NCBI GenBank assembly: GCA_043777815.1
Contig: JAYWHH010000004.1
Coordinates: 1 to 36,031 of the forward strand
Direction of reading: 5' to 3'
DNA: 36,031 nucleotides
From: JAXMDS01 sp043777815
GTDB lineage: Bacteria > Pseudomonadota > Alphaproteobacteria > Rickettsiales > Rickettsiaceae
Positions 16,399 through 25,124 of this stretch are shown here, piece after piece. Position 1 is the stretch's first letter, and every line of letters begins with the position of its first letter. A model generated the notes under the pieces. The model was not told the DNA's origin. It made no database searches and saw only the letters and a list, made by a program, of their open reading frames with translations. Position numbers and translations under genes: made by a program.

Positions 16399-16875
16399 CT
16401 AATTAATCTTAACATTTTTGAACAACTTCTGGATAATTTTTCTTTTACTGGTTTCAGAATAATTAGATTTATTTCTAAAGTATTCAATCGCTAAAAGATA
16501 AGCGGTTTCTATAATTCTATCTTTTATTTTGGCTTGTTGGGTTAAGTAATCCGTTTCGACCCTAGATTCTACTTCACTAGAATTTTTAGTCATTTCCACT
16601 TCCAGAGATTGTAGCTTTTCTTCTCTAATTTTATTCAAGTCATCTGTAATCTGGTCACAAGTTTGTTTAAAGTTAATTTGCATATTTACAAATTCCTTCT
16701 CCATTTCTTCAAGCTTGAGGCTATATTCATCCAATTTAGATTCTGAAGTGGCAATATCATCAGAAATTTTCTTAGCTTGTATGTCTAAGCTATTAACCAT
16801 TTTTTTATGAGCAAATTTGTAATAACCCATCAGCAATAAAATAAAACCAGATAAAACAATAATTTTGTCTAACAT
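16399..16875 (-). CDS. atpF: F0 ATP synthase subunit b
   Basis: A 158-residue subunit of the peripheral stalk. One N-terminal transmembrane helix (IIVLSGFILLLMGYYKFA, 5-22) is followed by a long charged helix (DIQAKKISDDIATSESKLDE ... EEKLQSLEVEMTKN) and a C-terminal part that contacts F1. Identity rests on this architecture and on the gene order b'-b with the gene at 17316-17825, as in alphaproteobacterial F0 operons. Subunits a and c, normally just upstream, are missing from this locus. Confidence 0.8.
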   Translation of the reverse strand: MLDKIIVLSGFILLLMGYYKFAHKKMVNSLDIQAKKISDDIATSESKLDEYSLKLEEMEKEFVNMQINFKQTCDQITDDLNKIREEKLQSLEVEMTKNSSEVESRVETDYLTQQAKIKDRIIETAYLLAIEYFRNKSNYSETSKRKIIQKLFKNVKIN

Positions 16876-17315
16876 AATATAATCACGTGTATACTCAAGA
16901 TTATACTAGAAATTTGACCAAAGATTATTTCATGCACAGAGTTAAATTCTATTACTAAAAATTAGGTGTAGATAATTTACAACAAATTGTTTTTTATAAA
17001 TCATTTTTATAAATCGATATTGAGTATGAGATAAATCGATATTAAGACTCAATTGCGCATGAATAACTCGTATTGAAACCCAAATAAACCGAAGATAAAT
17101 CGATTTGAATCCCAAATAAAACGATATTGAACATGAATAACCGTATTGAAACCTACTTAATTAGGCTGCTTAATCTTAAAGCAATTAATATTGATCTTCT
17201 AATTAGGCTGCTTAATCTTAAAGCAATTAATATTGATCTTCATTTTATGATATATTCGCACCAAATCTTTTTCGTTAATATCTTCATCATTTGCCACAGT
17301 CTGAATTGAATTCAG
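16876..17315. repeat. b'-b spacer with duplicated atpF' tail and short ATCGAT repeats
   Basis: No gene is seen. The end of the b' gene (17318-17416, real copy) recurs at 17201-17299 nearly unchanged and in part again at 17159-17198 (unit AATTAGGCTGCTTA...ATTGATCTT). A small palindrome CTGAATT-G-AATTCAG (17301-17315) sits at the junction of the two long copies. Further left, 17009-17155 contains degenerate short repeats built from ATAAATCGAT and CGTATTGAAACC. So the spacer grew by serial duplication between two genes that usually almost touch. Confidence 0.85.
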
Positions 17316-17825
17316 CTAATTAGGCTGCTTAGTCTTAAAGCAATTAATATTGATCTTCATTTTATGATATATTCGCACCAAATCTTTTTCGTTAATATCT
17401 TCATCATTTGACACAGTTTGACATATAAGTTTAGAGTAAACTATCATCGATTCTTCTATTTTTTCCTCGCTACTTAAAATATTTAATTCCTGGCTACGTT
17501 CTCCACTCAATTCTTGGTATTTTTTATGTAATTTTTCCTGATATGTTTTTTCTGTTTTTAAAATTTCTTTTTCCAATTCATTAATTTTAGTATTTCTATA
17601 CTCGGAAATCTTTTTTTGATGACTTGAAAGTTCTTGTCCTAAGTGTTTAATTCTATCGGATAGGATAGTTAATTTTTCCCCTCGATTAATTTCTTTACTG
17701 ACTCTATTTTGTAGATTTTTTTTGAGAGTTGGGTAAAAATATAATGTGAAAAAACAATAAATTGAAACAAATGCTACCAGAGTCCAAACTAATTGGATTA
17801 TCGAATTATAACTGAAGTCCAACAT
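17316..17825 (-). CDS. atpG: F0 ATP synthase subunit b'
   Basis: A 169-residue second peripheral-stalk subunit, the b' form found in alphaproteobacteria and photosynthetic bacteria. One transmembrane helix (IIQLVWTLVAFVSIYCFFTL, about 9-28) leads through FYPTLKKNLQNR, a typical b' post-membrane segment, into a long coiled coil (GEKLTILSDRIKHLGQELSS ... EKEILKTEKTYQEKLHKKYQ). It precedes subunit b on the same strand, but the genes are separated by 440 bp of duplicated tail sequence. Upstream there is a large unknown gene instead of atpB/atpE. The symbol used in databases varies (atpG, atpX, atpF'). Confidence 0.8.
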   Translation of the reverse strand: MLDFSYNSIIQLVWTLVAFVSIYCFFTLYFYPTLKKNLQNRVSKEINRGEKLTILSDRIKHLGQELSSHQKKISEYRNTKINELEKEILKTEKTYQEKLHKKYQELSGERSQELNILSSEEKIEESMIVYSKLICQTVSNDEDINEKDLVRIYHKMKININCFKTKQPN

Positions 17826-17973
17826 ATTATTTTGTTTAAAAGTTAAGTTTTACTAACCTATAACGCATTAACTTAACGTGCTATAAGTAAATTATACCAA
17901 TAATTTGACATAAACGTGAATTATTCTTGGCATTTCTTTCATCGTGTCTATGTTTTTAATAAGACTTTGTTCA

Positions 17974-19359
17974 CTACGCATTATGCATAGAATTTTCTCC
18001 GGATAACTTCAAAGAAAAATCAGTTATACATTCAGTGAATATTGTTAAATCATTTTCTATACCTTCATAAAAATCACACAAATCATCAACGTTATCAGAT
18101 GCGTTGAATTTAATAATTTTATCCTTCAAATTCATTTTCATATCACCAACCTTTTTCAATGCATCAAGAAATTCAGTCGTAAAATCTTCAATAGAAATTT
18201 TATTCTTTTGATTCTCTAATACATCAAGCTTACGCTTTGAGGTTTTTGATAAATTATGTATTAATTTTAAATTATTTACCGTATCTACTTTTTGCTTTTC
18301 GGAGTAATAATATGTGTTGGATGTATATGAGGATCCTTTCAATTGACCTGGACCACATTCTTTATCTTCTTGAATAGTACCTTGTGATACTGTAAATTTA
18401 TCTTGATCAAGTTCAGGCGAATGTCTCTTAATAATTTTAATATAGTATTTATAAATTTGTTTTAATCGCTCAATTAAAAGACTATAATCTGTTTTAATTA
18501 CGGATCCATTCATTTTATCGTGATCTGAACTTTTATAGTTGATCTCTAAACCATTATGTAATGTCGCAATTATCTGTGTCGCTTTATTTTCCATGTCGTT
18601 TTTATGGGGTTGTCCAGATAAAACAAGATCTGTACCTATTTTAAGCTGCAACTCGCTTTTATTGGGTTTAAAATTTCCAAGTGGAACTTTTATAGTCATA
18701 CAACTCTTTCCTTTGGTTACCAGTTCAGTACTGGTAGCTTCGTTTTTTGTTGTTATGCAAACTCTTTGAGGCGCAGTTTTTGATTTATCATTACAAATAA
18801 GTGTAAACATTTTTGGTCCCAAATCTTTAGGCAAAATCGCTAGATGTTTTTTTGAACAATCAATATGAGCAGTTGAAATTACATAAGGAAAAAGAACAAG
18901 ATCTTTATTATAACTAATCTGATTACAAAAATGAATTTTAATATGTTTATATTTTGCATTACTTAGTAAATCGCACTTATAATCATAATTAAATCCAATA
19001 AAATTTAGGGTTTTCATATCACCTATTTTAACTTCTAAGAAATTGATAGATTGTTTAGGGTTCTCACTATAGCGAATGTCTAATTGTTTCAAGAAATAAT
19101 CAGAATTATTTTCTCTCTTATAATGAAATTTGGCGCCTATAAAATTGTTAAAATTTGAGCCTAGCTTTGAAAAAGACCCGAGTTTATCCTCAGGCGAAAA
19201 ACTTATTGTAAAATCATATCCTATGCTGGTGCGCAAAATCATTTTTTGTTCTACAACATTGCATCCTATAACATCACCGCTTGTAGTGAAGTTAGGATAA
19301 TATTTAGTGTAATTTGTTGGTTTTGACTTGTATGATGAGATTAAATGTAATTGTTTCAT
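17974..19359 (-). CDS. Large hypothetical protein, unrecognised
   Basis: A 461-residue protein of no family I recognise. No signal peptide or transmembrane helix is visible. The first 280 residues look beta-rich (TSGDVIGCNVVEQKMILRTS, YDFTISFSPEDKLGSFSKLG, LNFIGFNYDYKCDLL), with several cysteines; residues 280-461 look helical and charged (LLIERLKQIYKYYIKIIKRH, FTTEFLDALKKVGDMKMNL). A Gly/Ser/Tyr-rich linker (GPGQLKGSSYTSNTYYYSE) separates more or less the two halves. It occupies the position where F0 subunit c would be expected. The upstream region is a long TA-rich tract. It could be a host-directed or lineage-specific protein, but nothing in the sequence proves this. Confidence 0.55.
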   Translation of the reverse strand: MKQLHLISSYKSKPTNYTKYYPNFTTSGDVIGCNVVEQKMILRTSIGYDFTISFSPEDKLGSFSKLGSNFNNFIGAKFHYKRENNSDYFLKQLDIRYSENPKQSINFLEVKIGDMKTLNFIGFNYDYKCDLLSNAKYKHIKIHFCNQISYNKDLVLFPYVISTAHIDCSKKHLAILPKDLGPKMFTLICNDKSKTAPQRVCITTKNEATSTELVTKGKSCMTIKVPLGNFKPNKSELQLKIGTDLVLSGQPHKNDMENKATQIIATLHNGLEINYKSSDHDKMNGSVIKTDYSLLIERLKQIYKYYIKIIKRHSPELDQDKFTVSQGTIQEDKECGPGQLKGSSYTSNTYYYSEKQKVDTVNNLKLIHNLSKTSKRKLDVLENQKNKISIEDFTTEFLDALKKVGDMKMNLKDKIIKFNASDNVDDLCDFYEGIENDLTIFTECITDFSLKLSGENSMHNA

Positions 19360-19593
19360 GTTGTAAAAATTATATATAACTAATTATATATAATATAATA
19401 TATATAAAAAAGTAACATATTTTCAATTATGAAAACTAAATCTATAAAATAAGATCTATAAACTACTTGAAAAAATCGAAATCTTAAGTTAATTCGAGAT
19501 CTTAAGCTGATAAAGAAATATATTCAAACTATAGTTTTCTTTTAATACTACATTTTCTCGTGCGTGATATATTCATCTTCAGGTAATTCTAGA
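19360..19593. other. AT-rich spacer, no gene seen
   Basis: Contains a nearly pure TATATA tract (19369-19409) that probably holds the promoter of the leftward gene starting at 19359, then ordinary AT-rich sequence. No reading frame or RNA is supported. Confidence 0.5.
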
Positions 19594-19816
19594 TTAAAGT
19601 TTTTTCCATACCAAGATTCTTTAAAAACGTACTACTTGGTGCATGAATATTTTGGACATAGACAGGTTAAAGCTGTAATAACCTTGAACTTCTATTTAAT
19701 AAACACAGAGTTATTTAAAGTTTTTTTCCATACCAAGATTCTTTAAGAACGTACTACTTGGTGCAATGAATATTTTGGACCTGGACAAATTCATAATGTA
19801 ATAACCTTGAACCTCT
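19594..19816. repeat. About 100-bp duplication of the hflC 3' end
   Basis: The real hflC end (19715-19816, minus strand, product ...NLGMEKNFK) is repeated at 19594-19693, about 121 bp away. Both copies carry TTTTTTCCATACCAAG, ACGTACTACTTGGTGCA and AATAACCTTGAAC. The outer copy has acquired substitutions and small indels. Confidence 0.9.
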
Positions 19817-20565
19817 CTGTATAGACTATAAAAATCATAATTTTTACCGTAAGCCTCAGATAACATTATCACTGCTTGTTTATCCGCTTCAGCTTTAATT
19901 ATTTCGGATTTTTTTTCAGCTTCTGAAAGCAGTATTTGAAATTCTTTATCAGTTGTAGAAGTAATTTCCATAGCAAGCTCATGCCCTTCTGCTCTAATTT
20001 GCATAGATTCTTTAAGTCTTTCTGTTTCCATACGATTATATATGGATATACTATTCTGTTCTGGAAAATCTGCATGCACGATCCTAACATCCGTAATTTT
20101 TATTCCAAAATTTGGAGCATCTTGATTCATTAAATCTTTTATTTGAGTCATTATTGAAGAACGTTTACTCGAAAATAGATCTGTCAATTGAATTTTACCA
20201 ATGATTTGACGCATGGCTGTTTCTAATAAGCGCTCACCAGTGTTTTTATTATTCATTTTTTTATAGAAAATCAAAGGATCTTTGATTTTGAATTTACCAA
20301 ATGCATCTATTAATATTCTTTTTCCATCAGCAGTAGTTAACTCTTTTGAGATAGAATCGATATTTGAAAGACGTTTTTCCATAAAAGAAACCGTATCTAT
20401 AAAAGGTACCTTTAGTTTTAAGCCTGGCTTGTCCAAAATTCTTACCGCTTCTCCAAATTCAAATACGATAGCATATTTGCGTTGGTCTAAGATAAAAAAA
20501 CCGTCCATGATAGTTAGTAATGATATGACGGCTATCGAAATGTATAGATAATATCTATTTTGCAT
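19711..20565 (-). CDS. hflC: FtsH-protease modulator HflC
   Basis: A 284-residue SPFH/band-7 protein. One N-terminal transmembrane helix (YLYISIAVISLLTIMDGFFI, 6-25) precedes the SPFH domain (QRKYAIVFEFGEAVRILDKP, GLKLKVPFIDTVSFMEKRL), typical of HflC. The C-terminal helical part (MRAEGHELAMEI-like region, then LLSEAEKKSEIIKAEADKQA) forms the coiled-coil wall of the HflKC cage that encloses FtsH at the inner membrane. It follows hflK by 13 bp and is translated with it. The usual downstream degP/htrA of Rickettsiales is absent; a duplicated copy of the gene tail is found instead. Confidence 0.95.
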   Translation of the reverse strand: MQNRYYLYISIAVISLLTIMDGFFILDQRKYAIVFEFGEAVRILDKPGLKLKVPFIDTVSFMEKRLSNIDSISKELTTADGKRILIDAFGKFKIKDPLIFYKKMNNKNTGERLLETAMRQIIGKIQLTDLFSSKRSSIMTQIKDLMNQDAPNFGIKITDVRIVHADFPEQNSISIYNRMETERLKESMQIRAEGHELAMEITSTTDKEFQILLSEAEKKSEIIKAEADKQAVIMLSEAYGKNYDFYSLYREVQGYYIMNLSRSKIFIAPSSTFLKNLGMEKNFK

Positions 20566-20578
20566 AATCTTTGATATA

Positions 20579-21580
20579 TTAATTATTTTCTAGTGTTTTG
20601 AGAGTAGGTGCATTTAAACTTTTTTCACCATCAGCATAGTAAACATGGTCAGCATCTGTAAATATAATTTCTTTTACATTAGACAACAAATAGTCTCTAG
20701 CCTCGCTAATCATTTCAAGTTTAATTGCACTTTGCTTTGGTTTATCGCTACTAATAAATCTGTCTAATAGAACATTATATCTGGCAATCTTTCCTTCTGC
20801 TTGCATAATTCTCTTGGCTTTAAAACTTTCAGCTTCTGAAAGTAATTTCTGAGCCTGCCCTCTAGCCTCAGGAATTTTTTTATTTCTGTAAGCCATAGCT
20901 TCGTTAATAAACTTTTCTTTATCAGCTTTAGCTATTTGAACTTCACGATAAGCGCTAATCACTTGGGATGGTGGCTCAGCGGTCAAAAGTTGAATCATTT
21001 CAATTTTTATTCCTAAACCATATCCATCAAGTATATCTTGAGCCAATTGTTTAGTTTGTTCTATTATTCTCTGTTTTCCGTCTGATAAAATGGCTTGAGT
21101 ATTTATCCTAGAAGCTACTTCTCTAAGCGAACTTTCAACTACTGATTTTATCGTAGAATCCGGATTTACTACATTCATTGCATATTTTTCTAAATCATCT
21201 ATATAAAACACAACGTCTGCAGTTACGCGAACTATATTCTCATCCCCTGTTACCATAGTACTTTCGAGATGATACTTTTCATTATCTTTATTTTCAGAAC
21301 GATATCCAATTTCAATTCTTCTTGATTTATCTACTGGTATTACTGACACTTTTTCTACAAGAGGAATTGCAAAATTAAGTCCAGAATTACCCATTCTAAC
21401 TATTTCACCAAATCTAACAACTATAGACTGTTCGCCCTCTTTAACTTGATATACACCAGAAGACAATACGAATATGCATCCCAATAAAGCAATGATGATC
21501 AAGATGCTTTTTTGATGCTTGAAGTTAATGCTATTGTTAGAACTACTGTTTGGGCTATCCCAAGGAGATTTAAAATTCAT
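20579..21580 (-). CDS. hflK: FtsH-protease modulator HflK
   Basis: A 333-residue SPFH protein that pairs with HflC around FtsH. The N-terminus is Pro/Ser/Asn-rich (MNFKSPWDSPNSSSNNS), followed by a transmembrane helix (about 25-44, ILIIIALLGCIFVLSSGVYQ) and the SPFH core (VKEGEQSIVVRFGEIVRMG, GLNFAIPLVEKVSVIPVDK). Family blocks SMVTGDEN-like (ESTMVTGDENIVRVTADVVF), VVESSLREVASRI and PSQVISAYREVQIAKADKE are present. HflK of E. coli is longer (about 419), mainly in the terminal low-complexity parts. It starts the hflK-hflC operon and is divergent from iscS. Confidence 0.96.
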   Translation of the reverse strand: MNFKSPWDSPNSSSNNSINFKHQKSILIIIALLGCIFVLSSGVYQVKEGEQSIVVRFGEIVRMGNSGLNFAIPLVEKVSVIPVDKSRRIEIGYRSENKDNEKYHLESTMVTGDENIVRVTADVVFYIDDLEKYAMNVVNPDSTIKSVVESSLREVASRINTQAILSDGKQRIIEQTKQLAQDILDGYGLGIKIEMIQLLTAEPPSQVISAYREVQIAKADKEKFINEAMAYRNKKIPEARGQAQKLLSEAESFKAKRIMQAEGKIARYNVLLDRFISSDKPKQSAIKLEMISEARDYLLSNVKEIIFTDADHVYYADGEKSLNAPTLKTLENN

Positions 21581-21600
21581 AGGTTAACTGTTTTTTTTAA

Positions 21601-21629
21601 AGTATAAGCTAATATCAACAAAATTTCAA
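21601..21629 (-). promoter_or_regulatory. hflKC promoter
   Basis: On the minus strand TTGAAA (21629-21624), 17-bp spacer, TATACT (21606-21601), about 20 bp before the hflK ATG at 21580. This is a near-consensus sigma-70 promoter. Confidence 0.75.
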
Positions 21630-21641
21630 AACAACCTGGTT

Positions 21642-21647
21642 TATAAT
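21642..21647 (+). promoter_or_regulatory. iscS -10 box, fixes the iscS start downstream
   Basis: A consensus TATAAT overlaps the first in-frame ATG at 21646. If this is the -10 element, transcription begins about 10 bp later, so translation must start at the ATG pair at 21676/21679. The -35 is weak. Confidence 0.5.
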
Positions 21648-21675
21648 GATAGTTAGATTATTCAGCAAAACGCTT

Positions 21676-22980
21676 ATGATGGAAGATAAAAACAATAAGA
21701 TAAACATCGACCTCAAAGAGATTGATCAAATAGTTCAGAATCGAAAAGCACGCTTGATAAATAAAAACATTAAGTTTCCTATATATTTGGATTACAATTC
21801 AACCACGCCTGTTGATATTAAAGTTTTGGAGCAGATGATACCATACTTCAATTCTGATTTTGGCAATCCACATTCTCGAACTCATTCATATGGCTGGTCT
21901 GCTGAAGAGGCAGTAGAAAAGGCTAGGGAGCAAGTAGCCAAGGTTATAAATTGCGAGACAAAAGAAATAGTATTTACTTCAGGTGGAACTGAGGCTAATA
22001 ACTTGGCTATTAAAGGAGCTGCTAGATTTTATAAATCAGACACTAAAAATCATATTTTAACCATATCTACAGAACATAAATGTATTATAGAAACCTGTAG
22101 AAATTTAGAAGATGAAGGATTTGAAGTAACTTATTTAGATGTAGAAAAAGATGGATTAATCGATTTAGAGAAATTTGCTAAAGCAATTAGACCTTCTACT
22201 ATATTAGCTTCTGTGATGTTAATTCAAAATGAAACCGGTGTAATTCAAGACTTGAAATCTTTGGGAAAAATTTGTCGAGATCACAATATTTTATTTCATT
22301 CAGATATTGTTCAAGGTTTTGGCAAAATTCCTATTGATGTAGAAGAATGCAATTTAGATTTAGTTACCATTAGTGCGCATAAAATATACGGCCCAAAAGG
22401 TATTGGAGCATTGTATGTTAGAAAAAAACCTAGAGTCAGACTTAAATCCATTTTTAGCGGCGGAGGACAAGAGAGAGGAATGCGTTCTGGAACTAATCCA
22501 ACTCCATTAATTGTTGGGTTTGGGTTAGCGGCGGAGATAGCTGTTTCTAAAATGGAAGAAGATAGAAAACACTATACCCTTTTATCTAACAAACTATTAG
22601 AAATACTTAATAAATATTTGGATTATATATATGTAAATGGCAATATAGATCATAGATATCCTGGTAGTTTAAATATTAGTTTTGAATTTGTTGAAGGTGA
22701 GTCATTAATTATGGCAATTAAAGATTTGGCTTTATCGTCTGGTTCAGCTTGTACTTCTGCCTCTTTAGAATCCTCTTATGTTTTAAGAGGAATGGGTGTA
22801 GACGAAGCTTTGTCTCATACATCTTTAAGAATTTCTTTTGGGCGTTATACTAGCTTAGAGGAAGTTGAATATGCAGGATACCTGATAGTTAAAAGTGTAC
22901 TTAGGTTAAGAGAATTAAGTCCTCTTTGGGAAATGAAACAAGAAGGAATAGATATCAATTCTATAGAATGGTCCCATTAA
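21676..22980 (+). CDS. iscS: Cysteine desulfurase IscS
   Basis: A PLP enzyme that takes sulfur from cysteine for Fe-S clusters and tRNA thiolation. From Met at 21676 it has 434 residues; the E. coli-like core starts at KFPIYLDYNSTTPVD, so there is an extension of about 30 residues (MMEDKNNKINIDLKEIDQ). Visible sites are TSGGTEANNLAIKG, the STEHKCIIETC block, HSDIVQGFGKIP, the PLP lysine in SAHKIYGPKG (codon at 22381) and the sulfur-carrying Cys in SSGSACTSASLESSYVLR (codon at 22750). The C-terminus SPLWEMKQEGIDINSIEWSH is the classic IscU-contact tail. Partners iscU, iscA, hscA and fdx are not next to it. It is divergent from hflK, with overlapping promoter regions. Confidence 0.97.
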   Translation: MMEDKNNKINIDLKEIDQIVQNRKARLINKNIKFPIYLDYNSTTPVDIKVLEQMIPYFNSDFGNPHSRTHSYGWSAEEAVEKAREQVAKVINCETKEIVFTSGGTEANNLAIKGAARFYKSDTKNHILTISTEHKCIIETCRNLEDEGFEVTYLDVEKDGLIDLEKFAKAIRPSTILASVMLIQNETGVIQDLKSLGKICRDHNILFHSDIVQGFGKIPIDVEECNLDLVTISAHKIYGPKGIGALYVRKKPRVRLKSIFSGGGQERGMRSGTNPTPLIVGFGLAAEIAVSKMEEDRKHYTLLSNKLLEILNKYLDYIYVNGNIDHRYPGSLNISFEFVEGESLIMAIKDLALSSGSACTSASLESSYVLRGMGVDEALSHTSLRISFGRYTSLEEVEYAGYLIVKSVLRLRELSPLWEMKQEGIDINSIEWSH

Positions 22981-23185
22981 ACTAGTGTCTTTTTTATTAA
23001 ATGAGATCATTAAAAAATGAATAGTTTCACTAAAAAATCTAAATAAATTTAGGTTTATTGGATAAATATTAAGTGTAGATATTTTTCAAACATAACCATA
23101 TAACTTGAAGTAAGGTGACTATATATTCCAAATTTCTTAGTTATTAAAGTATAATCATTCATATTTTCTATATATAATAGGGATC

Positions 23186-25018
23186 ATGAGTCAAAATAGC
23201 AACTATAATACCAAAAATACAAGTGACCTAATCAATGAGCCTGTATTTGAAAATGCGAACTATAGAAAGATATTGTATTTTTTTTTTAAAAATCATAAAT
23301 TAGGCGTAAGTTACTTATTGTTACTAATGTTAATCGGCGGAATTACAAATTCAATTGATAGCATTTTAATTAAAAAAGTTATTGATTTTGTTGACACAAA
23401 GTTTGATGTTAAACCTACTCATTGGTTAGATTGGAATTTAATGATTTGGCCTTTAATTTTTTTTGGGTGGTGGGAATTTTTAAATCTTCTGTGGAGAGCA
23501 TATGATATTGTCTACTTGAAGGTAATACCAAAAATTAAGCAAGAAATTATAGAAAAATTGTTTAGTGATATTCAAACTTATCCATATCAATATTTCAAAA
23601 ATCAAGATAGCAGCTTAATACCCGGAAGAATTATGGAAGCAGCCAGATCATTAGAAATGACCTATGCTATCTTTACTGAACAAATCTTACGAAAAATTGT
23701 TAGTATAATTACAGCTTTATTTGTTATTTATTATATAGATATAAATTTATTTTTAATATTTTTTGCATGGATTGTAATTTTTACTTTAATTAGTTTTTCA
23801 ATATCAGCTAAGGCTGAAAATTATTCTAAAACATATAGTAAAAGCAAAGTCAAAATCAATGGATTATTGAGTAATTCTTTACTAAATATATTTAACGTCA
23901 AAATATTTAATGGAAGAGCTAAAGAAATAGCTTTTTTATCAAAATATACGGATAAGATGAGGGAAAAAGATGAAGTTATGCAAATTTTTATGACAAAAGT
24001 TAGATATTTGCTAGGTATAAGTTGCAGTATTATGGTGTTGTTTATAATATATTTTACAATTAAATTAAAGTCTGAAAATATATTATCGTTAGGTGATGTG
24101 GCTTTAGTTATTAATATGTGTATTTTTGTTGCTAATGATGTTTGGGAATTGGTGCAAGAAATGAGTGATTATAGTGAAGAATTAGGTGCATTTAAACAAT
24201 CTTGTAATGTTATAAGATCACAAATCGAATTTGAGCAATTTCAATATCCAAATTTATCAAAAAAATCTAAAAATTTTATATTGACCAAGGGCTCAATTGA
24301 ATTTAAAAACATATCTTTTGGATATGTAGATCAACAAAAATTATTTATTGATGAATCGATTTTAATTAATGGGGGAGAAAAAATTGCCTTAGTGGGGTCT
24401 TCTGGATCAGGTAAAAGTACATTCGCTAATTTAATTGCCAGAGTTTTTGATATTCAAATGGGCAGTATTTTAATTGATAATCAAAGCATATATGACATAT
24501 CCATTGAAGATTTAAATAAAAATATTAGCTTTATTGCTCAAGAGCCAATTTTATTTGAAAGAACTATTTTTGACAATATTGCTTATGGGGTTTTAACTCC
24601 TACATTAGAAGAGGTAATAACTGCATCTAAAAAAGCATTTATTCATGAAAAGATTATGTCTTTAAAAGAAAATTACTATTCCAAGTTTGGTGAAAAAGAT
24701 ATTAATTTTTCTATAGGAGAAAAGCAAAGAGTCATAATAGCTAGGGCTATTTTAAAGAATGCGCCTATCTTAATACTTGACGAAGCAACTAGTGCTTTAG
24801 ATAATATTACGGAAAAATTAATCACTAATTCTTTGGATGAATTAATGAAAAATAAAACCTCTATAATCATAGCTCACAGGCTTTATACTCTAACTAAAGT
24901 AGATAAAATCTTAGTGTTTGAAGGAGGCAAAATAGTAGAAAGTGGTAAGCATGAAGATTTGCTAAGTAGGCGTGGTCAATACTATAAATTATGGCAGTCT
25001 CAATTTGAAATCAAGTAA
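23186..25018 (+). CDS. ABC exporter half-transporter (MsbA/ABCB type), unusual signature
   Basis: A 610-residue fused permease-ATPase that probably works as a homodimer in the inner membrane. The first 330 residues hold about six transmembrane helices (for example SYLLLLMLIGGITNSIDSI, IVSIITALFVIYYID, LISFSISAKA). The ATPase has Walker A GSSGSGKST (404-412), Q-loop IAQEP, signature NFSIGEKQR (507-515), Walker B ILILDEATSALD and H-loop IIAHRLYTL. The signature has Ile where the second conserved Gly of LSGGQ/E stands. The C-terminus YYKLWQSQFEIK is typical. A TATAAT at 23150-23155 and AGGGA just before the ATG support the start. It follows iscS, but homology to the Fe-S-related Atm1 exporters is not specific; the substrate is unknown. 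Confidence 0.85.
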   Translation: MSQNSNYNTKNTSDLINEPVFENANYRKILYFFFKNHKLGVSYLLLLMLIGGITNSIDSILIKKVIDFVDTKFDVKPTHWLDWNLMIWPLIFFGWWEFLNLLWRAYDIVYLKVIPKIKQEIIEKLFSDIQTYPYQYFKNQDSSLIPGRIMEAARSLEMTYAIFTEQILRKIVSIITALFVIYYIDINLFLIFFAWIVIFTLISFSISAKAENYSKTYSKSKVKINGLLSNSLLNIFNVKIFNGRAKEIAFLSKYTDKMREKDEVMQIFMTKVRYLLGISCSIMVLFIIYFTIKLKSENILSLGDVALVINMCIFVANDVWELVQEMSDYSEELGAFKQSCNVIRSQIEFEQFQYPNLSKKSKNFILTKGSIEFKNISFGYVDQQKLFIDESILINGGEKIALVGSSGSGKSTFANLIARVFDIQMGSILIDNQSIYDISIEDLNKNISFIAQEPILFERTIFDNIAYGVLTPTLEEVITASKKAFIHEKIMSLKENYYSKFGEKDINFSIGEKQRVIIARAILKNAPILILDEATSALDNITEKLITNSLDELMKNKTSIIIAHRLYTLTKVDKILVFEGGKIVESGKHEDLLSRRGQYYKLWQSQFEIK

Positions 25019-25124
25019 AAAATAGTTCAGCTAAATTATTAAAAAATGTATTTGGAAAATTCAATGATTTATTATCAAGTAACTTAGCGCTAAAGCTTCT
25101 TTGTAATATAAATCTTAATGTTAA

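Noticed and set aside
23186..25018. Atm1-type exporter coupled to IscS
   Set aside because: Adjacency to iscS is suggestive, but no Atm1-specific motif was recognised and the signature is unusual, so only a general ABC exporter is called.
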